Shown one piece after another: positions 55,229-63,477 of a stretch of DNA of 64,000 nt. The stretch is from Tardiphaga robiniae (GTDB taxonomy: Bacteria > Pseudomonadota > Alphaproteobacteria > Rhizobiales > Xanthobacteraceae). The notes below the pieces were generated by a model. It saw nothing but the letters and a program-made list of their open reading frames with translations. It made no database searches and was not told the DNA's origin. The position numbers and the translations under genes are program-made. Position 1 is the stretch's first letter, and each line of letters begins with the position of its first letter. The stretch lies in the NCBI RefSeq assembly GCF_013359755.1, contig NZ_JABMCJ010000092.1, forward strand, positions 405,825 to 469,824. Direction: 5' to 3'.

Positions 55229-56053
55229 TTACGTGTCGCCAATCGGTCCTGCGCGCGCTGGTTCGACGCCGCGGTTGTCCGGAGCGGTCTCTGTCGTGAG
55301 CCAGCCGGCCTCGCGCACCATGGCCACGGCCGAGCGGGAGACAGGGGCGGTGATCCCGTTGACGAGTTGCAGGCGCAGATTGCGGCCCTCGGTCACGACG
55401 CGCACAACGGCCTTCCGCGCGACCCACCATGACCGGTGCACCTGCAGGCCGTCAGCGGTGCCGAGAGCCGCCATGGCCTGATTGAGCGTTGCCAGCACTA
55501 ACCGGGAGTGGCCGGCGATATGGTGGACGCGGACATAGTGGTCTTCCATCTGCAGGCAAAGCACCGCGAAGGGCGGCGCACCGAGCAGGCCGAAAGCCGT
55601 TGGCGGCGCGTCGTCGGCTTCCTTGGCCTGGTGCCGCTTGTGTCGTCGCGCCTGAAGCAACAGGGTGAAGCCGAGCACGACAGGCAGGGCGGTGATCAGT
55701 CCTTGCACATACCAGTCGAGCGGGCCCAGCCTTCTCAGGAACGGCCATATCGATACGCCGATCCACGCGGTCCAGATCTGAAATGGGACGGTCAGGATGG
55801 CGACGCCGAGGACGATCGCCGTCCACGTCATCCACGGCCTCAACTGGAATCGCAGCACCACGCGGATCAGGGAGCCATACAGCAGGATTCCCGACCAGAA
55901 GCAGGCAAGCTGAAACGCCACGCGCTGCCATGCCGGTCCATTCAGATAGCTGCCGAATGGTCCGATCAGGCCGAGGAAGATGGCGCAGACGGTCGCGATC
56001 GCCAGGTCGACGGCCCAATCCCGCAGAAAATCACGTTGCCAAGCGTTGCTCAT
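55229..56053 (-). CDS. Membrane-bound LytTR-type DNA-binding regulator
   Basis: The 274-residue protein has four membrane helices (14-34, 47-66, 75-98, 113-132) followed by a LytTR DNA-binding domain at about 163-258 (VLCLQMEDHYVRVHHIAGHS, ALGTADGLQVHRSWWVARKAV). There is no receiver domain, so the membrane part probably senses the signal, as in other LytTR membrane regulators. It is divergent from an alpha/beta hydrolase gene 120 bp away, a possible target. Confidence 0.87.
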   Translation of the reverse strand: MSNAWQRDFLRDWAVDLAIATVCAIFLGLIGPFGSYLNGPAWQRVAFQLACFWSGILLYGSLIRVVLRFQLRPWMTWTAIVLGVAILTVPFQIWTAWIGVSIWPFLRRLGPLDWYVQGLITALPVVLGFTLLLQARRHKRHQAKEADDAPPTAFGLLGAPPFAVLCLQMEDHYVRVHHIAGHSRLVLATLNQAMAALGTADGLQVHRSWWVARKAVVRVVTEGRNLRLQLVNGITAPVSRSAVAMVREAGWLTTETAPDNRGVEPARAGPIGDT

Positions 56054-56173
56054 GACGTCTCATCGCAGCGCTTCGCCCACCGGCGAACCCGTTCGCCCAT
56101 TGGCGAACAACGGCTGGCGCAGGGCGGCGCCCTTTGCAGAACTCGCGTGTCATCCCGATCCGCAGGAGGTTCC

Positions 56174-57145
56174 ATGCGCAGCATCATCGCACAGGTTTTC
56201 GTCGCATTCATCGCTATCGCCGCCGCCAGCCAGGCCGACGCCGCGGTCGGCTTCCAGCATTTCAGCATCAGCGATCCACAAGGGCCACCCATCGAGGTCG
56301 GCGTTTGGTATCCTACCGGCGCTGCGCCGAAGCTGCAGGCGCTTGAGTCCGATCAACAGATGGTTGCCCGCGATGCGGCACTGGCGGGCGACCGCCTGCC
56401 GCTGGTGGTGATATCCCATGGTCACGGCGGCTCCTATGCCGGGCATCTCGACACCGCCATGGCCTTGGCCAATGCAGGTTTCGTCGTCGCCGCCCTCACG
56501 CATAACGGCGATAGCTGGCGCGACCCGGGCAACCCCACCGCGATCTGGGAACGGCCGCGCCAATTCAAGCTGGTCACGGATTATATGCTGGACGCATGGG
56601 GTGACCATGGGCGTATCGATGCGACGCGCGTCGGCGCGTTCGGCTTCTCGGCCGGCGGATTCACGGTGCTCGCGGTGGCCGGTGGCGAGCCGGACCTGCG
56701 GGCTCTCGGGGATCACTGCAGGGCGCATCCCGCTTTCGAAGATTGCCAGATCGTCGAACGGCACCCGCTTCCGCTGGATGCCACTATCGTCTGGGCCCAC
56801 GATCCGCGCATCAAGGCGGTTGTCTCCGCGGCGCCCGCCCTTGGTTTTGCCTTCGGTCGCAAGGGCCTGGCGGCGGTCCGTCAGCCGGTCCAGCTTTGGC
56901 GGGCCGAGGACGACCAGGTCCTGCCACATCCCTTTTATGCGGAGGCCGTCCGCCTCGCTTTGCCGACGTCGCCCGAGGCGCATGTCGTGGCGAATGCCGG
57001 GCACTACGATTTTTTGACGCCATGCTCCGCGCAACTGGCAACACGCGTGCCGGCGATCTGCACCAGCAGACCGGGGTTCGACCGCGCTGCATTTCATGAG
57101 CGCTTCGATCGCGACATCGTCGCGTTCTTTACACGGGCGCTGTAG
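56174..57145 (+). CDS. Exported alpha/beta hydrolase (dienelactone-hydrolase-like)
   Basis: I start at ATG 56174 (323 residues) after AGGAGG; the long open frame before it is a shadow of the LytTR gene. A signal peptide (RSIIAQVFVAFIAIAAASQADAA split over 2-24) is followed by VVISHGHGGSYAGH (oxyanion region), the nucleophile Ser in GAFGFSAGGF and the catalytic His in NAGHYDFL. Related proteins are called platelet-activating-factor-acetylhydrolase-like or predicted dienelactone hydrolases. The substrate is unknown. Confidence 0.85.
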   Translation: MRSIIAQVFVAFIAIAAASQADAAVGFQHFSISDPQGPPIEVGVWYPTGAAPKLQALESDQQMVARDAALAGDRLPLVVISHGHGGSYAGHLDTAMALANAGFVVAALTHNGDSWRDPGNPTAIWERPRQFKLVTDYMLDAWGDHGRIDATRVGAFGFSAGGFTVLAVAGGEPDLRALGDHCRAHPAFEDCQIVERHPLPLDATIVWAHDPRIKAVVSAAPALGFAFGRKGLAAVRQPVQLWRAEDDQVLPHPFYAEAVRLALPTSPEAHVVANAGHYDFLTPCSAQLATRVPAICTSRPGFDRAAFHERFDRDIVAFFTRAL

Positions 57146-57213
57146 TCGCGGTCTGGATTTGGTTAGCCCGACAGCTCTCTTCATCGAGATGGGCGCGCGC
57201 ACCTGCGGTGCGC

Positions 57214-57258
57214 GTCGGCGGCCTCGGCCGCGTGCTGTTCGAAGGTCGGCCTGCCGAA
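57214..57258 (+). pseudogene. Short DUF4345-gene-like fragment
   Basis: Twenty-one bases (57214-57234) are identical to 59255-59275 in the DUF4345 gene, then after a 5-6 base gap the text CGAAGGTCGG.CTGCCGAAC follows. It shares the missing C in CTGCCGAAC with the fragment at 60091. It is too short for certainty. Confidence 0.4.
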
Positions 57259-57339
57259 CTGGTTCCGGCACCGGGAACAAATCGGGCAGGTCCCGCTTGA
57301 GTCGGGATTGTGTCGCGTCGTGTGAGTTGGAGTATTGCC

Positions 57340-58275
57340 ATGGCCCCGCGTGCCAATTGGAAGGGCTTTTTGCGCCTGTCCCTCGTGAGCTGTCCGGTCG
57401 CGCTGTATCCCGCCACGTCGGATTCCGAGAAGATCAGCTTCAACCAGATCAACCGCAACACCGGCCATCGCATCAAATATCTCAAGGTCGATGCGGATAC
57501 CGGCGAGGAGGTGGCGGCGGACGACATCATGAAGGGCTTCAAGGTCGATACCGATACCTATGTCGAGGTGTCGAAAGACGAACTCGACAACATTGCGCTG
57601 GACTCCACCCGCACCATCGAGATCGACGAATTCGTGCCGAAGGCCGATATCGACCCGCGCTACGCCATTCGTCCCTATTACCTCGTGCCCGACGGCAAGA
57701 TCGGCCACGACGCCTATGCGGTGATCCGCGAGACCATCCGCGACATGGGCAAGGTGGCCATCGGCCGGCTCGTGCTCACCAATCGCGAGCACATCATCGC
57801 GCTGGAGCCGCTGAAGAACGGGCTGATGGGCACGCTGCTGCGCTATCCCTATGAGGTGCGCGACGAGGCGGAGTATTTCGACGACATCCAGGACGTCAAG
57901 GTCACCAAGGACATGCTCGATCTGGCGCGGCATATCGTGGAGCAGAAGGCCGCCGAATTCGAGCCCGGCAAATTCGAGGATCGCTACGAGTCCGCGCTGG
58001 TCGATCTCGTCAACCAGAAGCGCAGCGGCGTCGCCATCAAGCCGCATGGCAAGGCGCGGCCCGGCACCAATGTGGTCGATCTGATGACCGCCCTGCAGCA
58101 GAGCCTCAAGGGCGGCGGCGCCGCGCCGAAGCCGAAGGCGAAGAAGCCTCCGAAGCGCGCCACCGGCCAGAAGGAAATGCTGCTGCCGATCACCGGCAAG
58201 AAGGAGCCCGCGCCGGCGAAGAAGGTGGCGCGGCCGGTGGCCAAAGGGGTGACCAAGGGAAGGAGGGCGGGATGA
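57340..58275 (+). CDS. ku: Ku protein (non-homologous end joining)
   Basis: The ATG at 57340 gives 311 residues (MAPRANWKGFLRLSLVSCPVAL). The bacterial Ku core covers 1-255 with FNQINRNTGHRIKY, EYFDDI and DLVNQKRSG, and a basic Pro/Lys/Ala tail follows (KPKAKKPPKR..KKVARPVAKG), likely for DNA or LigD contact. Ku rings bind broken DNA ends and recruit LigD; no ligD lies in the window. Its stop overlaps the next small gene by 4 bp. Confidence 0.95.
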   Translation: MAPRANWKGFLRLSLVSCPVALYPATSDSEKISFNQINRNTGHRIKYLKVDADTGEEVAADDIMKGFKVDTDTYVEVSKDELDNIALDSTRTIEIDEFVPKADIDPRYAIRPYYLVPDGKIGHDAYAVIRETIRDMGKVAIGRLVLTNREHIIALEPLKNGLMGTLLRYPYEVRDEAEYFDDIQDVKVTKDMLDLARHIVEQKAAEFEPGKFEDRYESALVDLVNQKRSGVAIKPHGKARPGTNVVDLMTALQQSLKGGGAAPKPKAKKPPKRATGQKEMLLPITGKKEPAPAKKVARPVAKGVTKGRRAG

Positions 58276-58619
58276 CGCGCGCCTGGACCCCGTCGCTGGT
58301 GCCGGATGCCGGCGAGCAGACCGTCTATCTCGTGCTGGATTGTTTCGACCGCGCCGGCTGCGCCTGGCGCGAGGCCGATGTCGCGGCGACCGATCTCGAA
58401 ACCGTCATCGCCGACCTGATGTCCGGCCAGTACAACGATCCGCAGCGCGTGATCGCCTTCAACACGGCCGAACGCTGGGCCGACGACGTGTCGGAAGACG
58501 TCGCCCGCGAGATCCGCCGCCGCGCCGACCGCAATTACGAGGACGTCACCTCGTCGCTCGACGACTTCGTCCAGCGCCACGCCGGCCGCGAGCAGCAGCT
58601 CACGCTCAGGCTGGCGTGA
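58272..58619 (+). CDS. Small protein of unknown function coupled to ku
   Basis: The 115-residue acidic protein starts inside the ku stop (ATGA overlap) and so is probably translated with it. It reads as a mixed alpha/beta fold (TVYLVLDCFDRAGCAWREAD at the start, later VSEDVAREIRRRADRNY). I do not recognise the family. The position suggests a role linked to end joining, but nothing in the sequence shows that. A bidirectional hairpin follows. Confidence 0.7.
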   Translation: MTRAWTPSLVPDAGEQTVYLVLDCFDRAGCAWREADVAATDLETVIADLMSGQYNDPQRVIAFNTAERWADDVSEDVAREIRRRADRNYEDVTSSLDDFVQRHAGREQQLTLRLA

Positions 58620-58664
58620 CGCGGGGTCTGAGATACTTCTCCGCGACAAGCGGGGTGACCGAAT

Positions 58665-58695
58665 AAAAAAGGCGGACCGCAACGTCCGCCTTTTT
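58665..58695. terminator. Bidirectional terminator after ku operon
   Basis: AAAAAAGGCGGAC and GTCCGCCTTTTT form a 7-bp GC stem extended by A-T pairs, loop CGCAAC. The A-run on one side and T-run on the other allow it to work both ways. Confidence 0.9.
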
Positions 58696-58710
58696 ATCGT
58701 GCGCGCTCTT

Positions 58711-58768
58711 AACCTCTCCCCGCAATGCGGGGAGAGGTCGACCGGCGGAGCCGGTCGGGTGAGGGGCC
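58711..58768. repeat. CCTCTCCCCGC palindrome and linker
   Basis: One perfect unit (58711-58737) is followed by CGACCGGCGGAGCCGGTCG and GGTGAGGGGC, the typical linker. A further CGCGGGAGCGGGAGAGG piece is near 58857. Confidence 0.7.
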
Positions 58769-59002
58769 GTCACCAACGCAGCCGCAATCACCACCTTTCG
58801 GGTCGCACCGTCTCGAACCGGGAGAATGTCCGCATCCCGCCTGGCACAGCTCGCTGTGCGCGGGAGCGGGAGAGGGGCGCCGCACACGACGCGGCCCACG
58901 TTGATAACTCCGCCACACCCTTTGATTGTGCCGCGTCCCGCGCTAGCGTCACGCATTGCCCGATCAATTTTCCTGAAGCACATTTCACCCGAGGACATTG
59001 CC

Positions 59003-59395
59003 ATGACGTCGCTCGCCCCGATGCTGCTCAGCCAGCGCGTTGCCCAGGTCTGCCTGTTTCTGGTCGGCGCCATCGCCATCTTCGGCGGCGCGCTGCAGAT
59101 GGTTATGGGCCAGCCCGAGACAGCGCCGCGGCTTGATAACGTGCATCGCTTCATGGGCGGCATCTATCTGATGTCGGGCGTCATGGGCCTGTGGGCGGCA
59201 TCGACCATTCGCGAGCACAACACGCTGGTCGTCCTGATGGCGGCGACGGTGTTTGTCGGCGGCCTCGGCCGCGTGTTGTCGATTACGAAGGTCGGTCTGC
59301 CCGAACCGCATGCCCTGTGGATCACCTATCTCGTGCCGGAGCTGGTGATTCCGTGGATCATCATCGCGGCGCAGGTGATGACGAACAGGAGGTGA
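59003..59395 (+). CDS. DUF4345 membrane protein
   Basis: The ATG at 59003 gives 130 residues; GAGGAC precedes it. Four membrane helices (11-33, 50-70, 78-98, 105-125) with FMGGIYLMSGVMGLWAA and GGLGRVLSITKVG are the DUF4345 pattern. Function is unknown. The gene's last 43 codons recur as a damaged copy at 60091-60238, with a different last few residues (QMAGGA there, R here), so the present 3' end may not be the original one. Confidence 0.85.
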   Translation: MTSLAPMLLSQRVAQVCLFLVGAIAIFGGALQMVMGQPETAPRLDNVHRFMGGIYLMSGVMGLWAASTIREHNTLVVLMAATVFVGGLGRVLSITKVGLPEPHALWITYLVPELVIPWIIIAAQVMTNRR

Positions 59396-59460
59396 TCGAA
59401 AAGCCGATATGTAACCCTGAGTTGATTAACCTAATAAATTCACTTACAGGTGATGACGCT

Positions 59461-59499
59461 ATGGCACGTTTTCTCGTTCTACGTCAGGGAAACTTATGA
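59461..59499 (+). other. Possible 12-codon leader ORF
   Basis: ATG 59461 opens MARFLVLRQGNL and its TGA overlaps the ATG of the following gene as ATGA. Such an overlap can couple translation. No amino-acid run typical of attenuators is present, so this may be chance. Confidence 0.3.
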
Positions 59500-60065
59500 G
59501 CGATCCTACGGCCGATTCAGTTCAGTTGAAGGTGTTGGTCACGATAATCCCGGGGGTGCTCGGCTTCGTCGGATCGTGGATAGGCGCACAAGTAGCGCTA
59601 TCTAATTTCAAACAGCAGCGCGCTTTTGACAAGAAGCTGGATTGGTACGAGCGATCGGCCAGATCACTGCAGAGTCTTGCGCAGAATATCGAAGTTGCCG
59701 CGACCGCCCAGGAGGAGGAGGGCACCGATCCCGAGCATCTCGAGAATGTTTGGCGCGATGTTCAGCGCGGGCATATCGAGCTTGAAGGACTCGCGTTTGA
59801 AGCGGGCTTTTACGGGTCTGCACCCGCAACCGAGCTGATGGATAAGATTCGGCTGACTGTAGAGAATGTGGCCGAGCAGAGTGAGGCATTCGATCCCGCA
59901 GCCGTCGATGCTGAATCGCGAGACGACGCCCTCGGAAAAATTATCGATCTGTCTGCCGAATTGCGCGCGACTCATAAGCCTCTCGTCGCGGAGGGACGTA
60001 AGCACCTCGGGCTCGATGAGCTGAGTTGGTTCGAGAAACTGAAAACAATGGGGCGTTCAAAATAG
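59496..60065 (+). CDS. Membrane-anchored protein of unknown function
   Basis: The 189-residue protein has one N-terminal membrane helix (VLVTIIPGVLGFVGSWIGAQ at about 13-32) followed by a highly charged helical region rich in Glu, Ala and Gln (RAFDKKLDWYERSARSLQSL, NVWRDVQRGHIELEG) that would face the cytoplasm. I do not recognise the family. It is the only gene between the intact DUF4345 gene and the broken copy of its 3' end, so it probably came with the insertion. A+T content is higher than in neighbours. Confidence 0.65.
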   Translation: MSDPTADSVQLKVLVTIIPGVLGFVGSWIGAQVALSNFKQQRAFDKKLDWYERSARSLQSLAQNIEVAATAQEEEGTDPEHLENVWRDVQRGHIELEGLAFEAGFYGSAPATELMDKIRLTVENVAEQSEAFDPAAVDAESRDDALGKIIDLSAELRATHKPLVAEGRKHLGLDELSWFEKLKTMGRSK

Positions 60066-60081
60066 CGCCGGTCGATGCTCT

Positions 60082-60238
60082 ATGTTCGCTGGCCTCGGTC
60101 GCGTGCTGTCGATCTCGAAGGTCGCCCTGCCGAACCGCATGCGCTGTGGATCACCTATCTCGTGCCGGAGCTGGTGATCCCGTGGATCATCAGCGCGGCG
60201 CAGGTGATGACGAACAGGCAGATGGCGGGTGGGGCTTA
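60082..60238 (+). pseudogene. Displaced 3' fragment of the DUF4345 gene
   Basis: The stretch reads like MFAGLGRVLSISKVALP, then loses one base, then LWITYLVPELVIPWIIS..QVMTNRQMAGGA and a stop. It aligns with 59261-59389 of the intact gene at an offset of 830 (829 after the lost base), with about nine mismatches. No start or ribosome site is present. Confidence 0.88.
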
Positions 60239-60464
60239 GGTAACCGCTACAGTCGCCGCGGTTCTGCTCTCATATTCTGTCCCGTCCCGAACACGCAAAC
60301 AGAATTGGGCGCGCCGCGAGCCAAAGCGTGCGATGGGGCAAGTGCGCGGAAACTGTATCGCTGCTCCGCGCGATCAAATGGCGCACTTATCTCCATGTAT
60401 TTGCTATCGGCTCGACACTAAAAATTGTATTTATTGTTTTTGCACCTTTTTATTCGGAGGCACG
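60239..60464. other. Upstream region of the helicase gene
   Basis: A+T content rises sharply from about 60410. The frame is open from 60333 but codon use there is poor and a better start exists at 60465, so I leave it as leader and promoter region. TTGTAT (60425) and a later A+T-rich stretch could serve as promoter; no firm pair can be named. Confidence 0.5.
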
Positions 60465-62981
60465 GTGGCTCGATCAAATACATCAGTGGCAACAGTTGTC
60501 AGCAAGGACGCAACTATTCTTGCTGCGCATGAAGAGTTGTCGACGCTTGAAAAATTGTCACAATATGTGCTGGCGAAGATATCCGAACTAACCAGCCGAA
60601 GGCCAGTTTTCGACAGTCGGAATTCTTCGGCGGAAGTTTCGATCCATGAAGCCAACTACTCTTCTTTGAAGTCACACGAAGAGCTAGCGCAAAATTGCTA
60701 TGGTAGAACTGTCATTGGTGCAGAAGTTGATAATAGTGGAAATTCGAAACGTCCTTTCAGCTATCGAATAACTCAAGCGAATGTTGGATTTATTGAGGAC
60801 GGTTGTAACGTGCTGGCGCGAAATTCGTTGGTCGCCTCAAAGCTCGTCACGACATCACCAGGTGAAGAAGCAGAAATAAGCGCCCGAAGTGGAACGCGGT
60901 TCTTGCAGGTGAAGGAGGTTCGGACTTTTGATCATCCGACCAGCCTTCTTTCGATATCTCAGAAGCCAAATTTTAGACTGATGTCGATTCGGCTGTTAGG
61001 ACGTGCCGAGCAATCGCTCGTCAAGAACCTCCGCCTATTTGTTGAAGGCGCCGCAGAAAGATCTGAACCCGATTTAAGGCAGAAAACTCCGCAACGTGCG
61101 CCTGCCTCGCAGGTCATGCCTCCTGACGATCCAACATGGATGGTGTCTTGGGAGGATGTATCTCTTGGAGATTCCGATAGTTCGTCTTTAGGCCATCAGT
61201 TTTTTACTAGGACAACCGCCAAGCAAGAAGGCGCGCTTAATAAACCGCGCGGACTTACATTTGTTGAAGGCATTGCCGGCTCGGGCAAGACTTCTATCGC
61301 GCTTGGGCGGCTTAAGTTCTTTGCTAATTTTTCGACAGGAGAACATCGCGAAGACTACAGTCTAAAAGACGCCGGGCAGGCTGATTTCTCGCCATCGAAC
61401 ATGGTGGGATTTGTGCTCAGCCATAGTCTGAAAAGCTACCTTAAAGAGACTGCGTCTGCTCTTCAAATAGGTCAGCTTCCAATCCAGGATTTCCAAGAGT
61501 TTCGTGCAGATCTTTCGAATCGTTTTGGAATAGCTCGGGCGTTTAAGCGAAGTCAGAGTCAAGCTCCAATATTCCGGACTCAGTTGGCTTGGCTGCTTGC
61601 GATTGATACTGCGATGAGTCGCGCAGCAGGGGAGCGCCTTCGGCGTGTTGCAGTCGACGATCCCAAGATTCCGAAAGCAGTTCAGTCCGTTGTTATTAAG
61701 ATGGCTGATGCGATGGCGGTTTGTGATGTTGAGGAAGGGCAGCTCAATTTCCATTTGTTGGGCCTTGCTGACCGCGTTGTTTCAGCTGTTATGGAAGCGG
61801 AGTTTCGCGCTCAAGAGGTGGAAATTCGCGCTAGGATGGCCAAAGAAAAGGATCGAAATGCTCGAGAAGAGATGCGCCTAGAGTTAGATCGAATTGCTAA
61901 AGAAGAAGACCGCAATGGTATATCGGAGCTGGGCCGTCGCCTTCTCTCTGAACTGACCGTTAGCGATTTGATTGCTGATGTCGCACGGATGCAAGACACT
62001 CCGGACATTGTTCGTAGAGCGTTTAATACTCGCGGAATTCCTTTCAATGAGGAAATTGACGATTCTGTTCGTTCGTTTGGGGCGCTGGTCCTAGGCGACG
62101 CTAGAAGCAGAAACCGAAGCCTAACTGATGCCGACGTTGCTGCGCTCGCCGCTCTTGCTGCCATAATAGCCGATGGCTTTGATCGGGGTGGTGCGCCAAA
62201 TTACTTGTATCAAGTACGCCGACGGACTGCCGTCTTTATTGATGAAGTACAAGATTTTACGGAAGTCGAGATATTGTTGATGGGGATGGCCGTAACGAGC
62301 GCCTATCATCAGATTACTCTGTCGGGCGATAGGCAGCAGAGGCTCCAATTGGGTGGCGCTGAGGAATACCGAGACTTATTTCCATTCGTTCCCAGGTCGC
62401 GGCAGAATATGCAGGTTTTTTTAGACCATAATTTTCGTCAACGGGAAGTTCTTAGCGCGCTTAGCGCAGAGGTCAGGTCGGTGTTCCAAGGAGACTTGAA
62501 CTCTTCTCCTGCCTTGAAGCACTCAAAAGTAGCTGCAGCCGTTCACACGTTCAAATCGAACGAAGAAATGGCGGCGTTGATAGTCGAGCGACTGTTGACT
62601 GTTGATGCGTATGCGACGGTAGCCGTAATCATGCCGTCTGAAATAGAGGCGCGTCGCTGGTACGATTTAATGCGTGATGATTTAGCTGCTTATCACCGGC
62701 CAGCGCTGCTGTCGCATCGAGATGATTTGACGCGACGAAATGATATCCACTTTACTGAAGTTCGCGAGGCTAAGGGGCTGGAGTTTGACGTAGTCATTGT
62801 GCCGGATATCTCGGTCTTTGACTTAAGTACCGTAATTGGTAGGAATCAATTCTACGTTGCTATAAGCAGGCCTCGACACGCTCTGCTTCTAGGCTGTCAA
62901 GAAGCGGAAAAAGGCGACGAGTACGTTGGAATCCTTGTCAAGGAAGGCGCAATCGTATGGCGGCCAATCGTGTCTCGCTAA
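60465..62981 (+). CDS. SF1 helicase with GreA-like N-terminal domain (HelD-like)
   Basis: I start at GTG 60465 (838 residues), with CGGAGG 4 bp before it. Residues 15-80 are helical (AAHEELSTLEKLSQYVLAKI). Residues 85-158 resemble the GreA/GreB C-terminal FKBP-like domain: FSYRIT at 98-103, then VLARNSLVASKL and TSPGEEAEI, then LQVKEVRTF. The UvrD-type motor follows: GIAGSGKT (269-276), FIDEVQDF (591-598), TLSGDRQQRLQLGG, VREAKGLEFD (766-775) and YVAISRPRHALL (797-808). Some 300 residues with a charged coiled coil lie between motifs I and II, where HelD has its arm. It probably acts on RNA polymerase; a defence role is possible. Base composition is A+T-rich, unlike its surroundings. Confidence 0.8.
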   Translation: MARSNTSVATVVSKDATILAAHEELSTLEKLSQYVLAKISELTSRRPVFDSRNSSAEVSIHEANYSSLKSHEELAQNCYGRTVIGAEVDNSGNSKRPFSYRITQANVGFIEDGCNVLARNSLVASKLVTTSPGEEAEISARSGTRFLQVKEVRTFDHPTSLLSISQKPNFRLMSIRLLGRAEQSLVKNLRLFVEGAAERSEPDLRQKTPQRAPASQVMPPDDPTWMVSWEDVSLGDSDSSSLGHQFFTRTTAKQEGALNKPRGLTFVEGIAGSGKTSIALGRLKFFANFSTGEHREDYSLKDAGQADFSPSNMVGFVLSHSLKSYLKETASALQIGQLPIQDFQEFRADLSNRFGIARAFKRSQSQAPIFRTQLAWLLAIDTAMSRAAGERLRRVAVDDPKIPKAVQSVVIKMADAMAVCDVEEGQLNFHLLGLADRVVSAVMEAEFRAQEVEIRARMAKEKDRNAREEMRLELDRIAKEEDRNGISELGRRLLSELTVSDLIADVARMQDTPDIVRRAFNTRGIPFNEEIDDSVRSFGALVLGDARSRNRSLTDADVAALAALAAIIADGFDRGGAPNYLYQVRRRTAVFIDEVQDFTEVEILLMGMAVTSAYHQITLSGDRQQRLQLGGAEEYRDLFPFVPRSRQNMQVFLDHNFRQREVLSALSAEVRSVFQGDLNSSPALKHSKVAAAVHTFKSNEEMAALIVERLLTVDAYATVAVIMPSEIEARRWYDLMRDDLAAYHRPALLSHRDDLTRRNDIHFTEVREAKGLEFDVVIVPDISVFDLSTVIGRNQFYVAISRPRHALLLGCQEAEKGDEYVGILVKEGAIVWRPIVSR

Positions 62982-63067
62982 GGAGGTTAGATGGCGAGCG
63001 ATGCGCACAGGGGCGCGGACTGTCGGGCCGAGACGCTGGCGGGTCACAATGGCGCGCCCTTTGCCCT

Positions 63068-63208
63068 AAGCTCGTCATTCCAGAGTGGGACCGGCTCTTC
63101 CCGGAGCGAATCCGGAATCTCAAGATAGTTGAAACGCAGCGGCTCTCATGTCGAGATTCCGGGCTCGGGCCCGTCGCCGGACGGCACCGATCCCGCCGCG
63201 GAATGGCG
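63068..63208. repeat. GTCATTCCAG-type dispersed repeat
   Basis: The stretch starts CTCGTCATTCCAGAGTGGGACC, has GAATCCGGAATCTCAAGATAG and GTCGAGATTCCGGGCTCGGGCCCG inside and ends CCGCGGAATGGCG. It is a degenerate relative of the repeat at 31326 and marks the right edge of the A+T-rich helicase region. Confidence 0.6.
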
Positions 63209-63240
63209 TTGGAGGAATACGAAAGAAAGGAAGAAAGACG

Positions 63241-63477
63241 CTACTTCTTCTTCGCGCCCACGCGTTCGACGCTCTTGATCTCCAGCGCCGGACGGCCGGA
63301 CTTCTCGGCGATCTCGCGGTCCTGCTCGGCGATGGCGGCCTTGGCCGGCTCATCGCCGTCGAGTCCCCCCAACAATTCGGAGGGCACGCGGCGGTTGGAG
63401 CGCTGCGAGCCGTCTTCATAGAAGACGTTGAAGAAGGCGAATTCGCCTTTGGGATTGGTACCGGGTTTCTTGGCCAT
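63241..63477 (-). CDS. Small conserved-looking hypothetical protein
   Basis: The 78-residue protein (MAKKPGTNPKGEFAFFNVFYEDGS at the start) is mixed: a short beta-rich N-terminus, a helical middle (EPAKAAIAEQDREIAEKSG) and a Lys tail (ERVGAKKK). I have the impression that similar short proteins are common in Bradyrhizobiaceae, without known function. No partner genes are evident. Confidence 0.6.
   Translation of the reverse strand: MAKKPGTNPKGEFAFFNVFYEDGSQRSNRRVPSELLGGLDGDEPAKAAIAEQDREIAEKSGRPALEIKSVERVGAKKK

Noticed and set aside
55508..56173. N-terminal extension of the alpha/beta hydrolase frame
   Set aside because: This part lies opposite the LytTR regulator gene and has shadow composition; the signal peptide and AGGAGG site place the start at 56174.
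60333..60464. 44-codon extension of the helicase frame
   Set aside because: It is Cys-rich and unlike the rest of the protein, and a well-placed ribosome site precedes the GTG at 60465.
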